A DNA stretch of 35,517 bases, taken from NCBI GenBank assembly GCA_945946655.1, contig CAMEWM010000012.1:1-35517 (forward strand), read 5' to 3'. This document shows, piece after piece, positions 1 through 9,478 of this stretch. Both the position numbers and the translations under genes were made by a program. Every line of letters starts with the position of its first letter. The first letter of the stretch is position 1. A model generated the notes under the pieces. It was not told the DNA's origin. It made no database searches and worked only from the letters and a program-made list of their open reading frames with translations. The DNA comes from an uncultured Clostridium sp. GTDB lineage: Bacteria; Bacillota; Clostridia; TANB77; CAG-508.

Positions 1-55
1 AACATTCCATGTTAGTAGCCTAATTTATACTGTCCAACTTTTTGGGTTCAGTACA
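1..55 (+). mobile_element. Right end of an IS3-family (IS150-like) insertion sequence
   Basis: Read on the minus strand from 55 leftward, the sequence begins TGTACTGAACCC and continues AAAAAGTTGGACA. This resembles the terminal inverted repeat I know from the IS150 branch of the IS3 family. The tip sits at 55, so the element body lies to the left, outside the window. A plus-strand reading frame ends at TAG 13-15 or TAA 21-23, as the end of a transposase orfB would. The tip is only 22 bases from the glyS stop codon. The transposase itself is not visible, so the element could be complete or only a remnant. Confidence 0.55.
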
Positions 56-77
56 TAATTTGCCCTCGGTTTTTTCT

Positions 78-1460
78 TTAAAATTCTATTTTTTCTGATA
101 TCCATTTTTCTACTTCTGAAATATCTATTCTTACTTGTTCCATCGTATCTCTATCTCTGATAGTAACTTTATTATCCTCCAATGTGTCAAAATCTATGGT
201 TACACAGTATGGTGTTCCGATTTCGTCTTCTCTTCTATATCTCTTTCCTATACTTCCAGCTTCATCGTAATCACACATAAATTTCTTTGAAAGCATTTCA
301 TATACTTCTTGCGATTTTTCTGATAATTTCTTCGAAAGAGGAAGTATTGCAACTTTGTAAGGAGCCAATGCTGGATGTAGATGTAATACAACCCTTGAAT
401 CTCCTTCTCCTAAATCTTGCTCCTCATAGCTATTGCATAAGAATGCTAGCGCTACTCTATCACATCCTAATGAAGGTTCTATAACATATGGAATATATTT
501 TTCGTTTGTGTCAGGATCTTGATAAGATAAATCTTGTTTTGAATGTTCCATATGTCTTGATAGGTCATAATCTGTTCTATCAGCTATTCCCCATAATTCT
601 CCCCAACCAAATGGGAATGCAAACTCAATATCTGTCGTAGCTTTGCTATAGAAAACAAGTTCTTCTTTGCTATGATCACGTAATCTAATATTTTTTTCTT
701 CCATTCCTAAATCTAATAAGAACTTCTTGCAATAGTCTTTCCAATATTTAAACCACTCTAGGTCTGTTCCTGGTTTACAGAAAAATTCTAGTTCCATTTG
801 TTCAAACTCGCGAGTTCTAAAAGTAAAGTTGCCTGGTGTAATCTCATTTCTAAAAGCCTTACCAATTTGAGCAATACCCATAGGTAATTTTCTTCTTGTC
901 GTACGAGCAACGTTTTTAAAATTTACAAATATACCTTGAGCTGTTTCTGGTCTTAGATATATTTGAGATGTAGAATCTTCTGTAACTCCTTGGAATGTTT
1001 TAAACATTAAATTAAATTTTCTAATGTTTGTAAAATTTGTTTTTCCACAATCAGGACATGGTATCTTGTTTTCATTTATATAATTTATTAATTGCTCATC
1101 TGTCCATCCGTCAGCAACAACATCTTTTCCTTGTTCATGAGACCATTCCTCAACTAATTTATCCGCTCTGTGTCTTGTTTTACACTCTTTACAATCTATT
1201 AATGGATCACTAAATCCTGCGACATGTCCTGTAGCAACCCATGTTTCTGGATTCATAAATATCGCTGCGTCTAGTCCAACATTGTATTTATTTTCTTGAA
1301 TAAATTTCTTTCTCCATGCATTTTTAATATTATTCTTAAGTTCTACTCCTAAAGGTCCGTAATCCCAAGTATTAGAAAGACCTCCATAAATTTCTGAACC
1401 TGGATATATATATCCCCTGTTCTTGCAAAGTGCTACCATTTTTTCCATGCTATCAATCAT
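78..1460 (-). CDS. glyS: Glycyl-tRNA synthetase, single-chain class II type
   Basis: Charges tRNA-Gly with glycine in the cytoplasm. The 460-residue length fits the homodimeric eukaryote/archaea-like GlyRS (also called glyQS in some annotations), not the two-subunit alpha/beta form. Class II features are visible: motif 2 around [19 protein letters not shown], and motif 3 [14 protein letters not shown] near residue 330. A zinc-binding insertion is marked by Cys90, Cys93, Cys135 and Cys138. The C-terminal third is the anticodon-binding fold ([13 protein letters not shown]). The start ATG at 1458-1460 follows an AAGGAGG ribosome-binding site. The gene is monocistronic behind a T-box leader, so expression should rise when uncharged tRNA-Gly accumulates. 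Confidence 0.97.
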   Translation of the reverse strand: MIDSMEKMVALCKNRGYIYPGSEIYGGLSNTWDYGPLGVELKNNIKNAWRKKFIQENKYNVGLDAAIFMNPETWVATGHVAGFSDPLIDCKECKTRHRADKLVEEWSHEQGKDVVADGWTDEQLINYINENKIPCPDCGKTNFTNIRKFNLMFKTFQGVTEDSTSQIYLRPETAQGIFVNFKNVARTTRRKLPMGIAQIGKAFRNEITPGNFTFRTREFEQMELEFFCKPGTDLEWFKYWKDYCKKFLLDLGMEEKNIRLRDHSKEELVFYSKATTDIEFAFPFGWGELWGIADRTDYDLSRHMEHSKQDLSYQDPDTNEKYIPYVIEPSLGCDRVALAFLCNSYEEQDLGEGDSRVVLHLHPALAPYKVAILPLSKKLSEKSQEVYEMLSKKFMCDYDEAGSIGKRYRREDEIGTPYCVTIDFDTLEDNKVTIRDRDTMEQVRIDISEVEKWISEKIEF

Positions 1461-1521
1461 AATATTTCCTCCTTTTTAGGGACATTTCTCTTAAGGACAA
1501 TATCCCAATTTTATATCAAAA

Positions 1522-1747
1522 AAGCTTTCATTCCTAGCACTTTATATGCTAGGGACGAAAGCTTATAACTTACGCGGTTCCACCCTATTTCAAGTTAATA
1601 ATTTAACTTACACCTTTATTTAAGTATGCTCCAAAGCTCCCCATATACTCTTGATTATTGGCTTTCACCATGACGCCAACTCTCTATAAATCTTAAATAT
1701 ACTTTTTCTTTTTCATCGCATTATATTGCTAAAAACTAGCTTTTACT
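1522..1747 (-). promoter_or_regulatory. T-box riboswitch leader of glyS
   Basis: The T-box core AGGGTGGAACCGCG is read on the minus strand at 1573-1586. It is followed by a strong terminator hairpin: AAGCTTTC at 1557-1564 pairs with GAAAGCTT at 1522-1529, with an inner CTAGCA/TGCTAG helix and a U tract at 1516-1523. Upstream, AGAGAG and GGTGAAAGCC elements resemble the conserved loops of Stem I. A T-box binds uncharged tRNA through the specifier loop and the NCCA end, which stabilises the antiterminator and allows readthrough. The glyS gene downstream implies tRNA-Gly. A GGA lies in a plausible specifier position, but I could not fold Stem I well enough to assign it. Confidence 0.93.
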
Positions 1748-1753
1748 TTAATT

Positions 1754-1782
1754 ATATTATCACTTTTATATCTAAATGTCAA
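1754..1782 (-). promoter_or_regulatory. SigA-type promoter of the glyS T-box transcript
   Basis: On the minus strand TTGACA (1777-1782) is separated by 17 bases from TAATAT (1754-1759). This puts the start of transcription just upstream of the T-box Stem I. It lies back to back with the plus-strand promoter at 1811-1839. Confidence 0.8.
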
Positions 1783-1810
1783 TATCTTATAAAGCTTAAA
1801 TTTACATTTC

Positions 1811-1839
1811 TTGAATTTTATGTAAATACGTTGTATAAT
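1811..1839 (+). promoter_or_regulatory. Promoter of the plus-strand orphan gene
   Basis: TTGAAT (1811-1816), 17 bases, then TATAAT (1834-1839) on the plus strand, about 50 bases before the start codon at 1889. A strong ribosome-binding site, AAGGAGG, follows at about 1870-1876. Confidence 0.75.
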
Positions 1840-1888
1840 ATAAGTAGCACTAATATGGTGTATTCTAATGGAAGGAGGTTGTTCATAG

Positions 1889-2245
1889 ATGCGGTTTCTT
1901 GTTTGTTTTGTCTCTACTCCAGATAGAACCCCAAGCTTACAGCTAAAGGTTTATCCGCTGAAGTACGCGACATCGCCAGACGAGGTAACATACCCGACAG
2001 GAACAGTTTGCTTTGCATTCACAGAAGCTGAGTCCGCCAATTCTCTCTATGAAGAATTCATTGTCTTCAAGCCTGCAGATGGTATCGAACTTGGTAGCAT
2101 GAAGTTAATGCAACAACAGGAAAGTAAGTTCTATCTGGTCGGAAAAAAGGTTAACTTAGAAGGACAGACATTTGTACGAAATTCGCACACGGGCACACTA
2201 TTGCCGTTTAAGGAAGATGGTAAAACTATAGTTGTTCCCGAATAA
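1889..2245 (+). CDS. Orphan small protein of unknown function, foreign-looking composition
   Basis: A 118-residue protein that I do not recognise. It has no signal peptide, membrane segment or obvious motif; alternating polar and hydrophobic stretches suggest a small beta-rich soluble domain. The start ATG at 1889 lies 10 bases after AAGGAGG. The gene has its own promoter and ends in a perfect 13-bp hairpin, so it behaves as a self-contained cassette. It is one of only two protein genes here read on the plus strand. Its G+C is clearly higher than its neighbours, with many CCG, GCG, GAC and CTG codons. Its second codon is CGG, which I found in frame nowhere else except at two frameshift sites. 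I infer recent acquisition by horizontal transfer. Confidence 0.7.
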   Translation: MRFLVCFVSTPDRTPSLQLKVYPLKYATSPDEVTYPTGTVCFAFTEAESANSLYEEFIVFKPADGIELGSMKLMQQQESKFYLVGKKVNLEGQTFVRNSHTGTLLPFKEDGKTIVVPE

Positions 2246-2255
2246 CCAAAACTTC

Positions 2256-2288
2256 ACGCCAGCATCACAAAACTAGTGATGCTGGCGT
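2256..2288 (+). terminator. Perfect 13-bp hairpin after the orphan gene
   Basis: ACGCCAGCATCAC (2256-2268), a 7-base loop, then its exact complement at 2276-2288. It lies 11 bases after the stop codon. The following AACCTTTATC is only a weak U tract, so termination is likely but not certain. Confidence 0.75.
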
Positions 2289-2361
2289 AACCTTTATCAA
2301 AATTGTAATTTATGTATACTCTTTTTATTTTCCATTTATTATTGTTCATTATTAACAGGGT

Positions 2362-2501
2362 TGTGGATAATGTGGATAAGTCTGTGGATAGTTCATTTTA
2401 AAGAGTTTCACTTTCAAACTTATTCACATATATTATTGTTAATCTATTTATGGAAACTCTTTATTTTTATATAAAATCAATTATGTTTATTGTGTGAACA
2501 A
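2362..2501. promoter_or_regulatory. Cluster of DnaA boxes with a long inverted repeat
   Basis: Two perfect DnaA boxes (TTATCCACA read on the minus strand) lie head to tail at 2362-2370 and 2371-2379. A one-mismatch box follows at 2383-2391. A perfect TTATTCACA lies on the plus strand at 2420-2428, and a near match lies at 2493-2501. The TTATTCACA box sits in the 43-base interval between the arms of an 11-bp inverted repeat, TAAAGAGTTTC at 2399-2409 and GAAACTCTTTA at 2453-2463. No replication initiator gene is nearby. The cluster may titrate DnaA or control a nearby gene. Confidence 0.75.
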
Positions 2502-2505
2502 CTGT

Positions 2506-2796
2506 TTACATTATTGCAACAGCTACAATTAACAAAATCTGCAAAATTATTATAATCGGAATACCAACATAAAATCTTGGTTTTTGAGTTTTGTGATGGA
2601 ATACATACATTCCTGCTATTGCTCCAATACATCCTCCGGCTAGAGCTAATATAAGAAGTGTTGACTCTTTAATTCTCCACCTATCTTTTTCTGCTTTTTT
2701 CTTATCTATAAACATCGCTAAGAAAGCAACTATATTAATTATTATTAAATATATTATTAAATTTTTTATAGTAAAAATATTATTAAATTCTATCAT
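2506..2796 (-). CDS. DUF1294 family small membrane protein
   Basis: A 96-residue protein with two or three hydrophobic segments (about 12-30, 44-66 and 76-95). The DUF1294 signature is clear: a DKKKAE...RIKE stretch, then GGCIGAIAGMYVFHHKTQKPRFYVGIP. Family members are inner-membrane proteins of unknown function, found alone or fused to cold-shock domains. The start follows AAAGGAAAG. It lies 39 bases after polC on the same strand, so it may be cotranscribed at the end of the pyrH-polC operon. The DnaA-box cluster begins immediately beyond its stop codon. Confidence 0.85.
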   Translation of the reverse strand: MIEFNNIFTIKNLIIYLIIINIVAFLAMFIDKKKAEKDRWRIKESTLLILALAGGCIGAIAGMYVFHHKTQKPRFYVGIPIIIILQILLIVAVAIM

Positions 2797-2835
2797 AACT
2801 TTTCTTTCCTTTAATGTGAACCGTCTCTGATTTTC

Positions 2836-5800
2836 TTACGCAAACAAGCTCATTTGATTGCTTTGAGTCATCCCTTCTAAGCAACCTGCGTTTGTTAGCA
2901 TTTCTATTGTTGATTTTCCTACTTTTGAACGTATTTTTAAATCATCTATTGACATAAACTCTCCATCTTTTCTTGCTTCTTGTATTCCTTGTGCAGCAAC
3001 TGTTCCAAGTCCTGGTATACTATTCAATGGTGGAAGTATTCCCTCTTCTTCTACCTTAAATTTTACTGCATCTGATTCATATAAATTAATTGGTAAGAAT
3101 TTTAATCCTCTTTCATACATTTCTAATACTATTTCTAATACGCCATATGTATCTTGATCTTTTTTAGTTGCTGATTTTCCTGCAAGCTCTATTTCTTTCA
3201 TTTTGTTTTTTACACGTTCTACTCCATGGCACATTATATCACTATCAAAAGCATCAGCTCTAATTGTAAAATATGCTGCATAGTATGCTTTTGGAATATG
3301 TACTTTAAACCACGCTATTCTAAAGGCATTAGTTACATATGCTGCTGCATGAGCTTTTGGGAACATGTATTTAATTTTTTTGCATGACCCAATATACCAT
3401 TCTGGAATATTGTACTCTCTCATTGTCTCTTCGTGTTTTTTCCATCCTTCTGGATCTTTAGATGGTTTTCCTTTACGAACAAATTCCATTATTTTAAATG
3501 CTTTTTGTGGTGGTAGGCCTTCTTTCATTAGATAAATCATTATATCATCTCTACAGCCTATTGCATCTTCCAGTGTTATTGTTCCCTCATTTATTAAACT
3601 CTGGGCATTATTTAACCATACGTCCGTACCATGTGATAAACCAGAAATTCTGATTAGTTCATCGAAGGTTTTAGGTCTTGTATCTACAAGCATTCCGTCG
3701 TACAAATTTTGTTCCAAACTCTGGTACTCCGTAACTTCCAACTTCACTATGTATTTGTTCTGGTGTAACTCCTAATGCTTCTGTTGAAGAGAATATTGAC
3801 ATTGTTTCTTTATCATCAAGTGGCACCTTTGTTGGGTCTTGTCCTGTTATATCATAAAGCATTCTAATCATAGTTGGATCATCATGTCCTAGTATATCAA
3901 GCTTTAATAAGTTTTGATCTATTGAGTGATAATCAAAATGCGTTGTTATTATATCTGAATTTGGATCATCTGCAGGATGCTGTACTGGTGTGAATTCATA
4001 TATTTCACGTCCTTTTGGTACAACAATAATTCCTCCTGGATGTTGACCTGTTGTTCTTTTTATTCCAGTACATCCATATGCAACTCTTATTACTTCAGAA
4101 TTATTTATTGGTATACCTCTTTCTTCATTATATTTTCTTACATATCCCATTGCAGTTTTTCCTGCTACTGTGCCAACAGTTCCAGCTTTAAATGTTGTAC
4201 CTTTCCCAAATATTACTTCTGTATATCTATGTGCTTTTGCTTGATATTCGCCGGAGAAGTTTAAGTCTATATCTGGTTCTTTATCTCCATTAAATCCTAA
4301 GAATGTTTCAAATGGTATATCTATTCCATCTTTTGCTAATCTATGTCCGCATTTTGGGCACATTTTGTCTGGTAAGTCAAAACCATTTTTTACTCCATAA
4401 TCTGTAAAGTCTGAATATTTACAGTTTGGACATCTATAATGCGGTGGTAATGAATTAACCTCCGTAATACCTGTCATATTTGCAACAAATGAAGAACCAA
4501 CAGATCCTCTTGAACCAACTATGTATCCATCTTCATTAGATTTCCATACTAGTTTTTGGGCTATTATATACATAACGGAGAAACCATTTTTTATAATTGA
4601 TGTTAATTCTTTATCTAATCTTTCTTCTACTATTTGAGGTAAAGGATCTCCATATAATTCGTGAGCTTTATTGTACGCAATATCCTTAATTGTTTTTTCA
4701 CAATCATTAATGTATGGTGGACATTTCTCTGGTGATATTGGACTTATCTGCTCACACATATCAGCTATTTTATTGGTGTTTGTTACAACAACCTCATATG
4801 CTTTTTCTTCGCCCAAATAGCTGAATTCTTCAAGCATTTCTTCTGTTGTACGCAAATATAAAGGGGCTTGCAGATCACAATCTGCATAACCTTGTCCTGC
4901 CTCTAATATTCTTCTATATATTTCATCTTCTGGATCCATAAAATGAACATCACAAGTGGCAACTACTAGTTTGTCTAATTTTTCTCCTAATTCAACTATT
5001 TTTCTATTTATATCTTGAAGAGCCTCTACATTTGGCACAACACCATTTCTTACTAGGAACATGTTATTGCCAGTTGGTTGGATTTCCAAATAATCGTAGT
5101 CTCTTGCTATCGCCTCTATTTCATCATCATCTTTTCCAAGTTCTATGGCTTGATACAATTCTCCTGCTTCACAGGCACTACCTAATATTAATCCTTCTGA
5201 ATATTGTTTATAAATAGATTTTAAAAGCATTGGTCTGCCCTTATATATGTAATCTAGATGTGATATTGAAATTAGTTTATATAAATTCTTTAGTCCAACA
5301 TAATTTGTTGCTATTATAATAGCGTGAAAACTTTTTAATTTTTTGTAATTTACTTCTGTACCTGCAACTTTATCAATATCATCTAACTTTTTAGCTCCTT
5401 TTTTCTCTAGCATATCAAGCATTACTTTAAATACTTTTACTGTTGTATCCACATCATCTAAAGCTCTATGAGCAACTATTACTTCAATACCTAGATTTTC
5501 TGCAATTATTCCTAATTTGTATTTTTTATAGTCTGGGAATAAGTCTTTTGCTAGTCTTAGAGTATCTAAATACGTATTATCCAATGATAGACCTAATTGT
5601 TTTGCATTATATTTTAAAAAGCCCACATCAAAATCCGCATTATGTGCAACAATTACACTATCACCAACAAATTCTAATACCTTTGGCATTACCTTATCTA
5701 TAGTTTCAGCGTCTTTTACCATTTCGTCTGTGATATTAGTAACCTCTACAACTCTTTGCGGAATTGGCTTTTCAGGGTTGACAAAACATTCAAATTCATC

Positions 5801-7327
5801 TATTACTTCTCCTTGCTCATTCATCTTCATAATGCCAATTTCAGTAATTTTTTCTGTTCTAAATGATAAACCAGTTGTCTCTAAATCTAATACGCAATAG
5901 GTTGTATGCAAATTCTGTCCTTTAGGATTTGATACTGCCGGTACTTTATCTGGGACCAAATATGCTTCTACTCCATAAAGGACTTTCATATCAGGATTAT
6001 TTACACCTAACATTTTATGTGCATCTGGAAAGGCTTGTACACTGCCATGATCTGTTATGGCAATCGATTTCATTCCCCATTTCATCGCACGTTTAATTAG
6101 ATCCTTTGCAGGTGTAATTCCGTCCATTGTACTCATTTGTGTGTGCATATGTAATTCCACTCTTTTAACTTTTGCATTATCTGTTCTTGTAGCTTTTTTC
6201 TCTTCTGGCATTTCAACAATAGTATTTGCCAAAACTCCTAGTTGTTTTGCATATGGGTCAAATTGTGCTGTTCCTGATACCCTAACTTTTGCAGCATTTT
6301 TTAGTCTCTTTTTAATTTTATCAACTTTATCAGCAGTTGCAAAAATTTTGCAATCTATCGTATTTGTTCCGTCATATATGCTAAACACAACTAAAAATTT
6401 ACCATTTTTTAATTCTCTAGTTTTTATTCCTAAATTTATATCGTCATCTTTTGGGTCTAGCTCAACATTTAGTATTTTGCCCTCTAAAATAACATTTCCA
6501 CTATCAACTCCTATATCTTGTATCTTTGTGATTGGATCATTTAAATTAAGACTTCTACCATAAATTAACGGTGTATCTTCCTCCTCTTGTGGCTCAGGAG
6601 ATAACTCTGGAATTGGTGGTATTGGTGCTTCAATACTATTATTTTTATATTTCTTTTTAAACGAATCATTTTGATTATTGCTGTACTGTTTATTTCCATA
6701 TTTCTTTGTTTTTGATTGTACTGTTATTTTCTCTCCTTGTGATACATCACTAGGTTCCTTTGTCATCTGAAGTATTGCTTCTTTTTCTAATCTTTCCAAA
6801 TTTTCTTTATATTGTAATGACGCATTTTCAGGTATTTGTTCACTATACTCAATTATATATTTTTTTCCATAAATATTTTCTATTAAGCCTGAGAATATTT
6901 CGTTAAATTTATTACTTTCTAAAAATTCTTTTCCATTTAAAGATAATGTAACCTGAATAGTATTATTTATGATTTGTATTGTACTGTTTTTTAAAAAAGC
7001 TTTAGCTATTGGGTGCTTATATGAAATATATTTTACAATTTCTTCCCATTCATCAATTATCTTTTTAGAAATGTTTATTTCTTCATCTAACTCATATTTA
7101 ATATTTATTTTAGCTGTTTGAATTTGAAAACGTTTTTCGATATACTTCTCTAATTCAAGTATATCGCTTATATTAATTAATTTTTTAGACATTATAATCA
7201 ATTCTAAAATATTTTTTCTTTTATATAAATTTATGCCTATAACTTTTGCATCATTAAGTTCAAAACTATTTGAATTATAATCTTTAAAAACTTCTTTAAC
7301 AGTTTTTGAAGTTTTAACTTCTTCCAT
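2836..7327 (-). CDS. polC: DNA polymerase III PolC, alpha subunit, interrupted by a +1 frameshift
   Basis: Replicative polymerase of low-G+C Gram-positives. Parts in order: N-terminal domain (about 1-240), OB fold (about 270-380), PHP domain (ELHMHTQMSTMDG), an inserted DEDDh proofreading exonuclease (DLETTGLS, NADFDVGF, HRALDDVD), then the polymerase with a zinc module (CPNC and CPKC), PDIDLNFSGEYQ and GQHPGG, and a C-terminal clamp-binding motif QMSLF. The first frame runs 7327 to 3671 and stops after residue 1218. The second frame picks up exactly at MLVDTRPKTFDELIRISGLSH and runs to 2836. The switch is at CGGA, 3694-3697: zero-frame codon 1211 is CGG. Counting CGGA as one codon gives 1496 residues, a little longer than the usual 1430-1450. 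The gene is essential, so a real truncation at this point should be lethal. It follows rseP by 20 bases. Confidence 0.95.
3694..3697 (-). other. Candidate +1 recoding site CGGA in polC
   Basis: Minus-strand reading is GTA CGA CGG AAT in the zero frame, but homology requires GTA CGA (CGGA) ATG CTT. The zero-frame TAA lies 22 bases further on. Homologous PolC proteins read FVRQML here, as I recall, so one residue is expected for the four bases. This is the only in-frame CGG in polC. Confidence 0.6.
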
Positions 7328-7347
7328 TAATAAATTCCCCCAATTTA

Positions 7348-8619
7348 TTAAAATATCCTCAAAATATCATTATAGGTAACCATTATAGATACCCCTATTA
7401 GAATTGCAAATCCAAGCATTTGTATTTTTATTTCAGTTTCCTGTTTTAAAGGCTTTTTTCGTATAGCTTCGATAAGAATGAATAATATTTTACCTCCATC
7501 AAGTGGTGGGAAAGGCAATAAGTTTGTTACGCCTAAAGATATTGATATCACTGCCAATATATAAACAAATTCCTTGATTCCATTAGTTTTTGCTACAACT
7601 TCAGATATTCCTACAGGCCCAACTAATTGAGCTGTAGAAACATCCCCATTAAACAATTGTTTAATGTTATCTATGATAGAATAAGCAAATTCATTTGTAT
7701 CATACATAGCATAATATAATCTATTTACCAAATTGTCTTCTGGAATTTCAAGTTGAACTCCTAGATAATATTTAAATAATGTATCTGGTTCTAGTTCAAT
7801 TTCTTGTTCTTTTCCAGATCTATCTATCAAAAATTTATATTTTATACTTTCATTTTCATTATCTGTCTGTAATATTTCTATTACTTTTTCTGGATTGGAT
7901 TCAACATCTTGATCATTTATCTTTATAATTACATCTCCAACTTTTAATCCCTGTTTTTCTCCAACACTTCCAGATTCTAGCGCTACTATCTCCGTTGATT
8001 TGCTTTCTAATGCTTGTAAGTATATTCCTGTACTATGATATTTAATAGCTGTCGGTTTTATGTTTATTGTCTGCTTTTCTCCGTTTCTTTCTAATAATAC
8101 CGAAACTTCTTCTCCATTGTTCTTATTTAATATTTCATTTATATCAGTAGAAGTTGTAATTCTTTTATTGTTTATTTTTAATATTTTATCACCTATCTGA
8201 ATTCCTGCATCCTGTGCTGCATAATTTTCTTCTAGTCCAGCAACTACATTTGAAGTATTGTTGATTGCAGTAGTTGACAAAGCAAAGTATATAATTAAAG
8301 CAAAAACTATATTTACTATCGCTCCTGCTGCAACTATTGCTATTCTTCGAGGAATACTTGCTTTAGTAAAAGAACCTTCTTTTTCAGAATGTTCTTCTTC
8401 TCCCTCCATATTAACGAATCCACCAAGTGGAATTAATCTCAATTCATATTTAGTTTCTTTTCCCTGTCTTTTCCATATTACAGGGCCAAATCCTATTGCA
8501 AACTCATTTACTTTTACCTTACACAGTTTTGCCATTAAAAAATGACCTGTTTCATGAATTCCTATCAAGAAACCTAATAAAAATATTATTTTTATTGCAC
8601 TAACTAAAATATTAATCAA
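7348..8619 (-). CDS. rseP: RseP/RasP-type intramembrane zinc metalloprotease
   Basis: Site-2 protease that cleaves membrane-embedded anti-sigma factors and signal-peptide remnants. The zinc motif HETGH is at residues 22-26 in the first membrane helix. Two PDZ-like regions follow (about 115-180 and 190-275). The second active-site motif NLLPFPPLDGGKI is near 375-388, followed by two more membrane helices. At 423 residues it matches the family. The start is a TTG at 8617-8619 preceded by AAAGGA with 7-base spacing. It sits directly between cdsA (29 bases) and polC (20 bases). The dxr gene that often lies between cdsA and rseP is absent. Confidence 0.95.
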   Translation of the reverse strand: MINILVSAIKIIFLLGFLIGIHETGHFLMAKLCKVKVNEFAIGFGPVIWKRQGKETKYELRLIPLGGFVNMEGEEEHSEKEGSFTKASIPRRIAIVAAGAIVNIVFALIIYFALSTTAINNTSNVVAGLEENYAAQDAGIQIGDKILKINNKRITTSTDINEILNKNNGEEVSVLLERNGEKQTINIKPTAIKYHSTGIYLQALESKSTEIVALESGSVGEKQGLKVGDVIIKINDQDVESNPEKVIEILQTDNENESIKYKFLIDRSGKEQEIELEPDTLFKYYLGVQLEIPEDNLVNRLYYAMYDTNEFAYSIIDNIKQLFNGDVSTAQLVGPVGISEVVAKTNGIKEFVYILAVISISLGVTNLLPFPPLDGGKILFILIEAIRKKPLKQETEIKIQMLGFAILIGVSIMVTYNDILRIF

Positions 8620-8648
8620 ATTTTTATCCTTTCATTTAAAACCATAAT

Positions 8649-9452
8649 TTAAAATATCAATATAAAGAATAAGTATGTAAAAGGTGCTATAAATATGACA
8701 CTATCAACTCTATCTACCATACCACCATGTCCTGGTATTAGATCACTATAATCTTTTATTCCTGCATATCTTTTTATTGCTGATGCCGATAAGTCTCCTA
8801 TCTGTCCAACTAAACTTAATAATATTCCCACTACAGTCATTAATGCAATATTTAAGTTAAATCCCGCAAAATGATTTAATATAACTGTATATATTATTAT
8901 GCATATTGTTGCTCCTAATGTACCACCTACACAGCCTTCTATAGTTTTATTTGGGCTTATATCTGTAAAATGATGCTTACCTATTGCTTTGCCTGTTAAG
9001 TATGCAAACACATCTGTTAGCCATGAAGCTATAAATACGTACCAAATTAGGAATTTACCATTCTCCATATCGCGTATTATAGACATAAACATTAGGAATA
9101 AGACTATATAGCATACTCCAAAGAAAGTTATCGCAATATCAATAACATTTGTTTTAGTCTTTTTAGTAAGTACTAGAATGAATAATAATAAAATTGATGT
9201 AGGAATTATTGCTGCTACTGTGATCAGTGCATATTTTTTTGGAATTACATGTATAAACATAATTGCAATAGCAGCCAAATATCCAATCCATTTTACAGGA
9301 TGATGATCTTTCTGCTCGAATGCATGAAATAACTCATATACACATCTTAATGCAACTATTCCTATAAAAATATCTACAACATATTTGTTTCCTAGTATAA
9401 ATACTATAAGCACTAGTGGCAATAATACTGCCGATGATAAAACTCTTTTCAT
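8649..9452 (-). CDS. cdsA: Phosphatidate cytidylyltransferase
   Basis: Makes CDP-diacylglycerol from phosphatidic acid and CTP, the branch point of phospholipid synthesis in the membrane. It is a polytopic protein of 267 residues. The C-terminal CdsA signature is intact: SASAIKRYAGIKDYSD followed by PGHGGMVDRVDS. It follows uppS by 26 bases in the operon and starts at ATG after AAAGGA. Confidence 0.96.
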   Translation of the reverse strand: MKRVLSSAVLLPLVLIVFILGNKYVVDIFIGIVALRCVYELFHAFEQKDHHPVKWIGYLAAIAIMFIHVIPKKYALITVAAIIPTSILLLFILVLTKKTKTNVIDIAITFFGVCYIVLFLMFMSIIRDMENGKFLIWYVFIASWLTDVFAYLTGKAIGKHHFTDISPNKTIEGCVGGTLGATICIIIYTVILNHFAGFNLNIALMTVVGILLSLVGQIGDLSASAIKRYAGIKDYSDLIPGHGGMVDRVDSVIFIAPFTYLFFILIF

Positions 9453-9478
9453 AACTGTATCCTTTCGTTTATTATATT

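Noticed and set aside
2362..2501. DnaA boxes as the chromosomal origin
   Set aside because: No dnaA, dnaN or other origin-linked gene is present, and gene direction does not diverge from this point. glyS and polC are both on the minus strand.
3671..3747. Classical programmed frameshift signal of the prfB or dnaX type in polC
   Set aside because: No slippery heptamer, no stop codon at the shift site, and no Shine-Dalgarno-like sequence at the right distance.
3977..6563. Long plus-strand reading frames opposite polC
   Set aside because: They lack ribosome-binding sites, have implausible composition and lie wholly within the well-supported polC gene.
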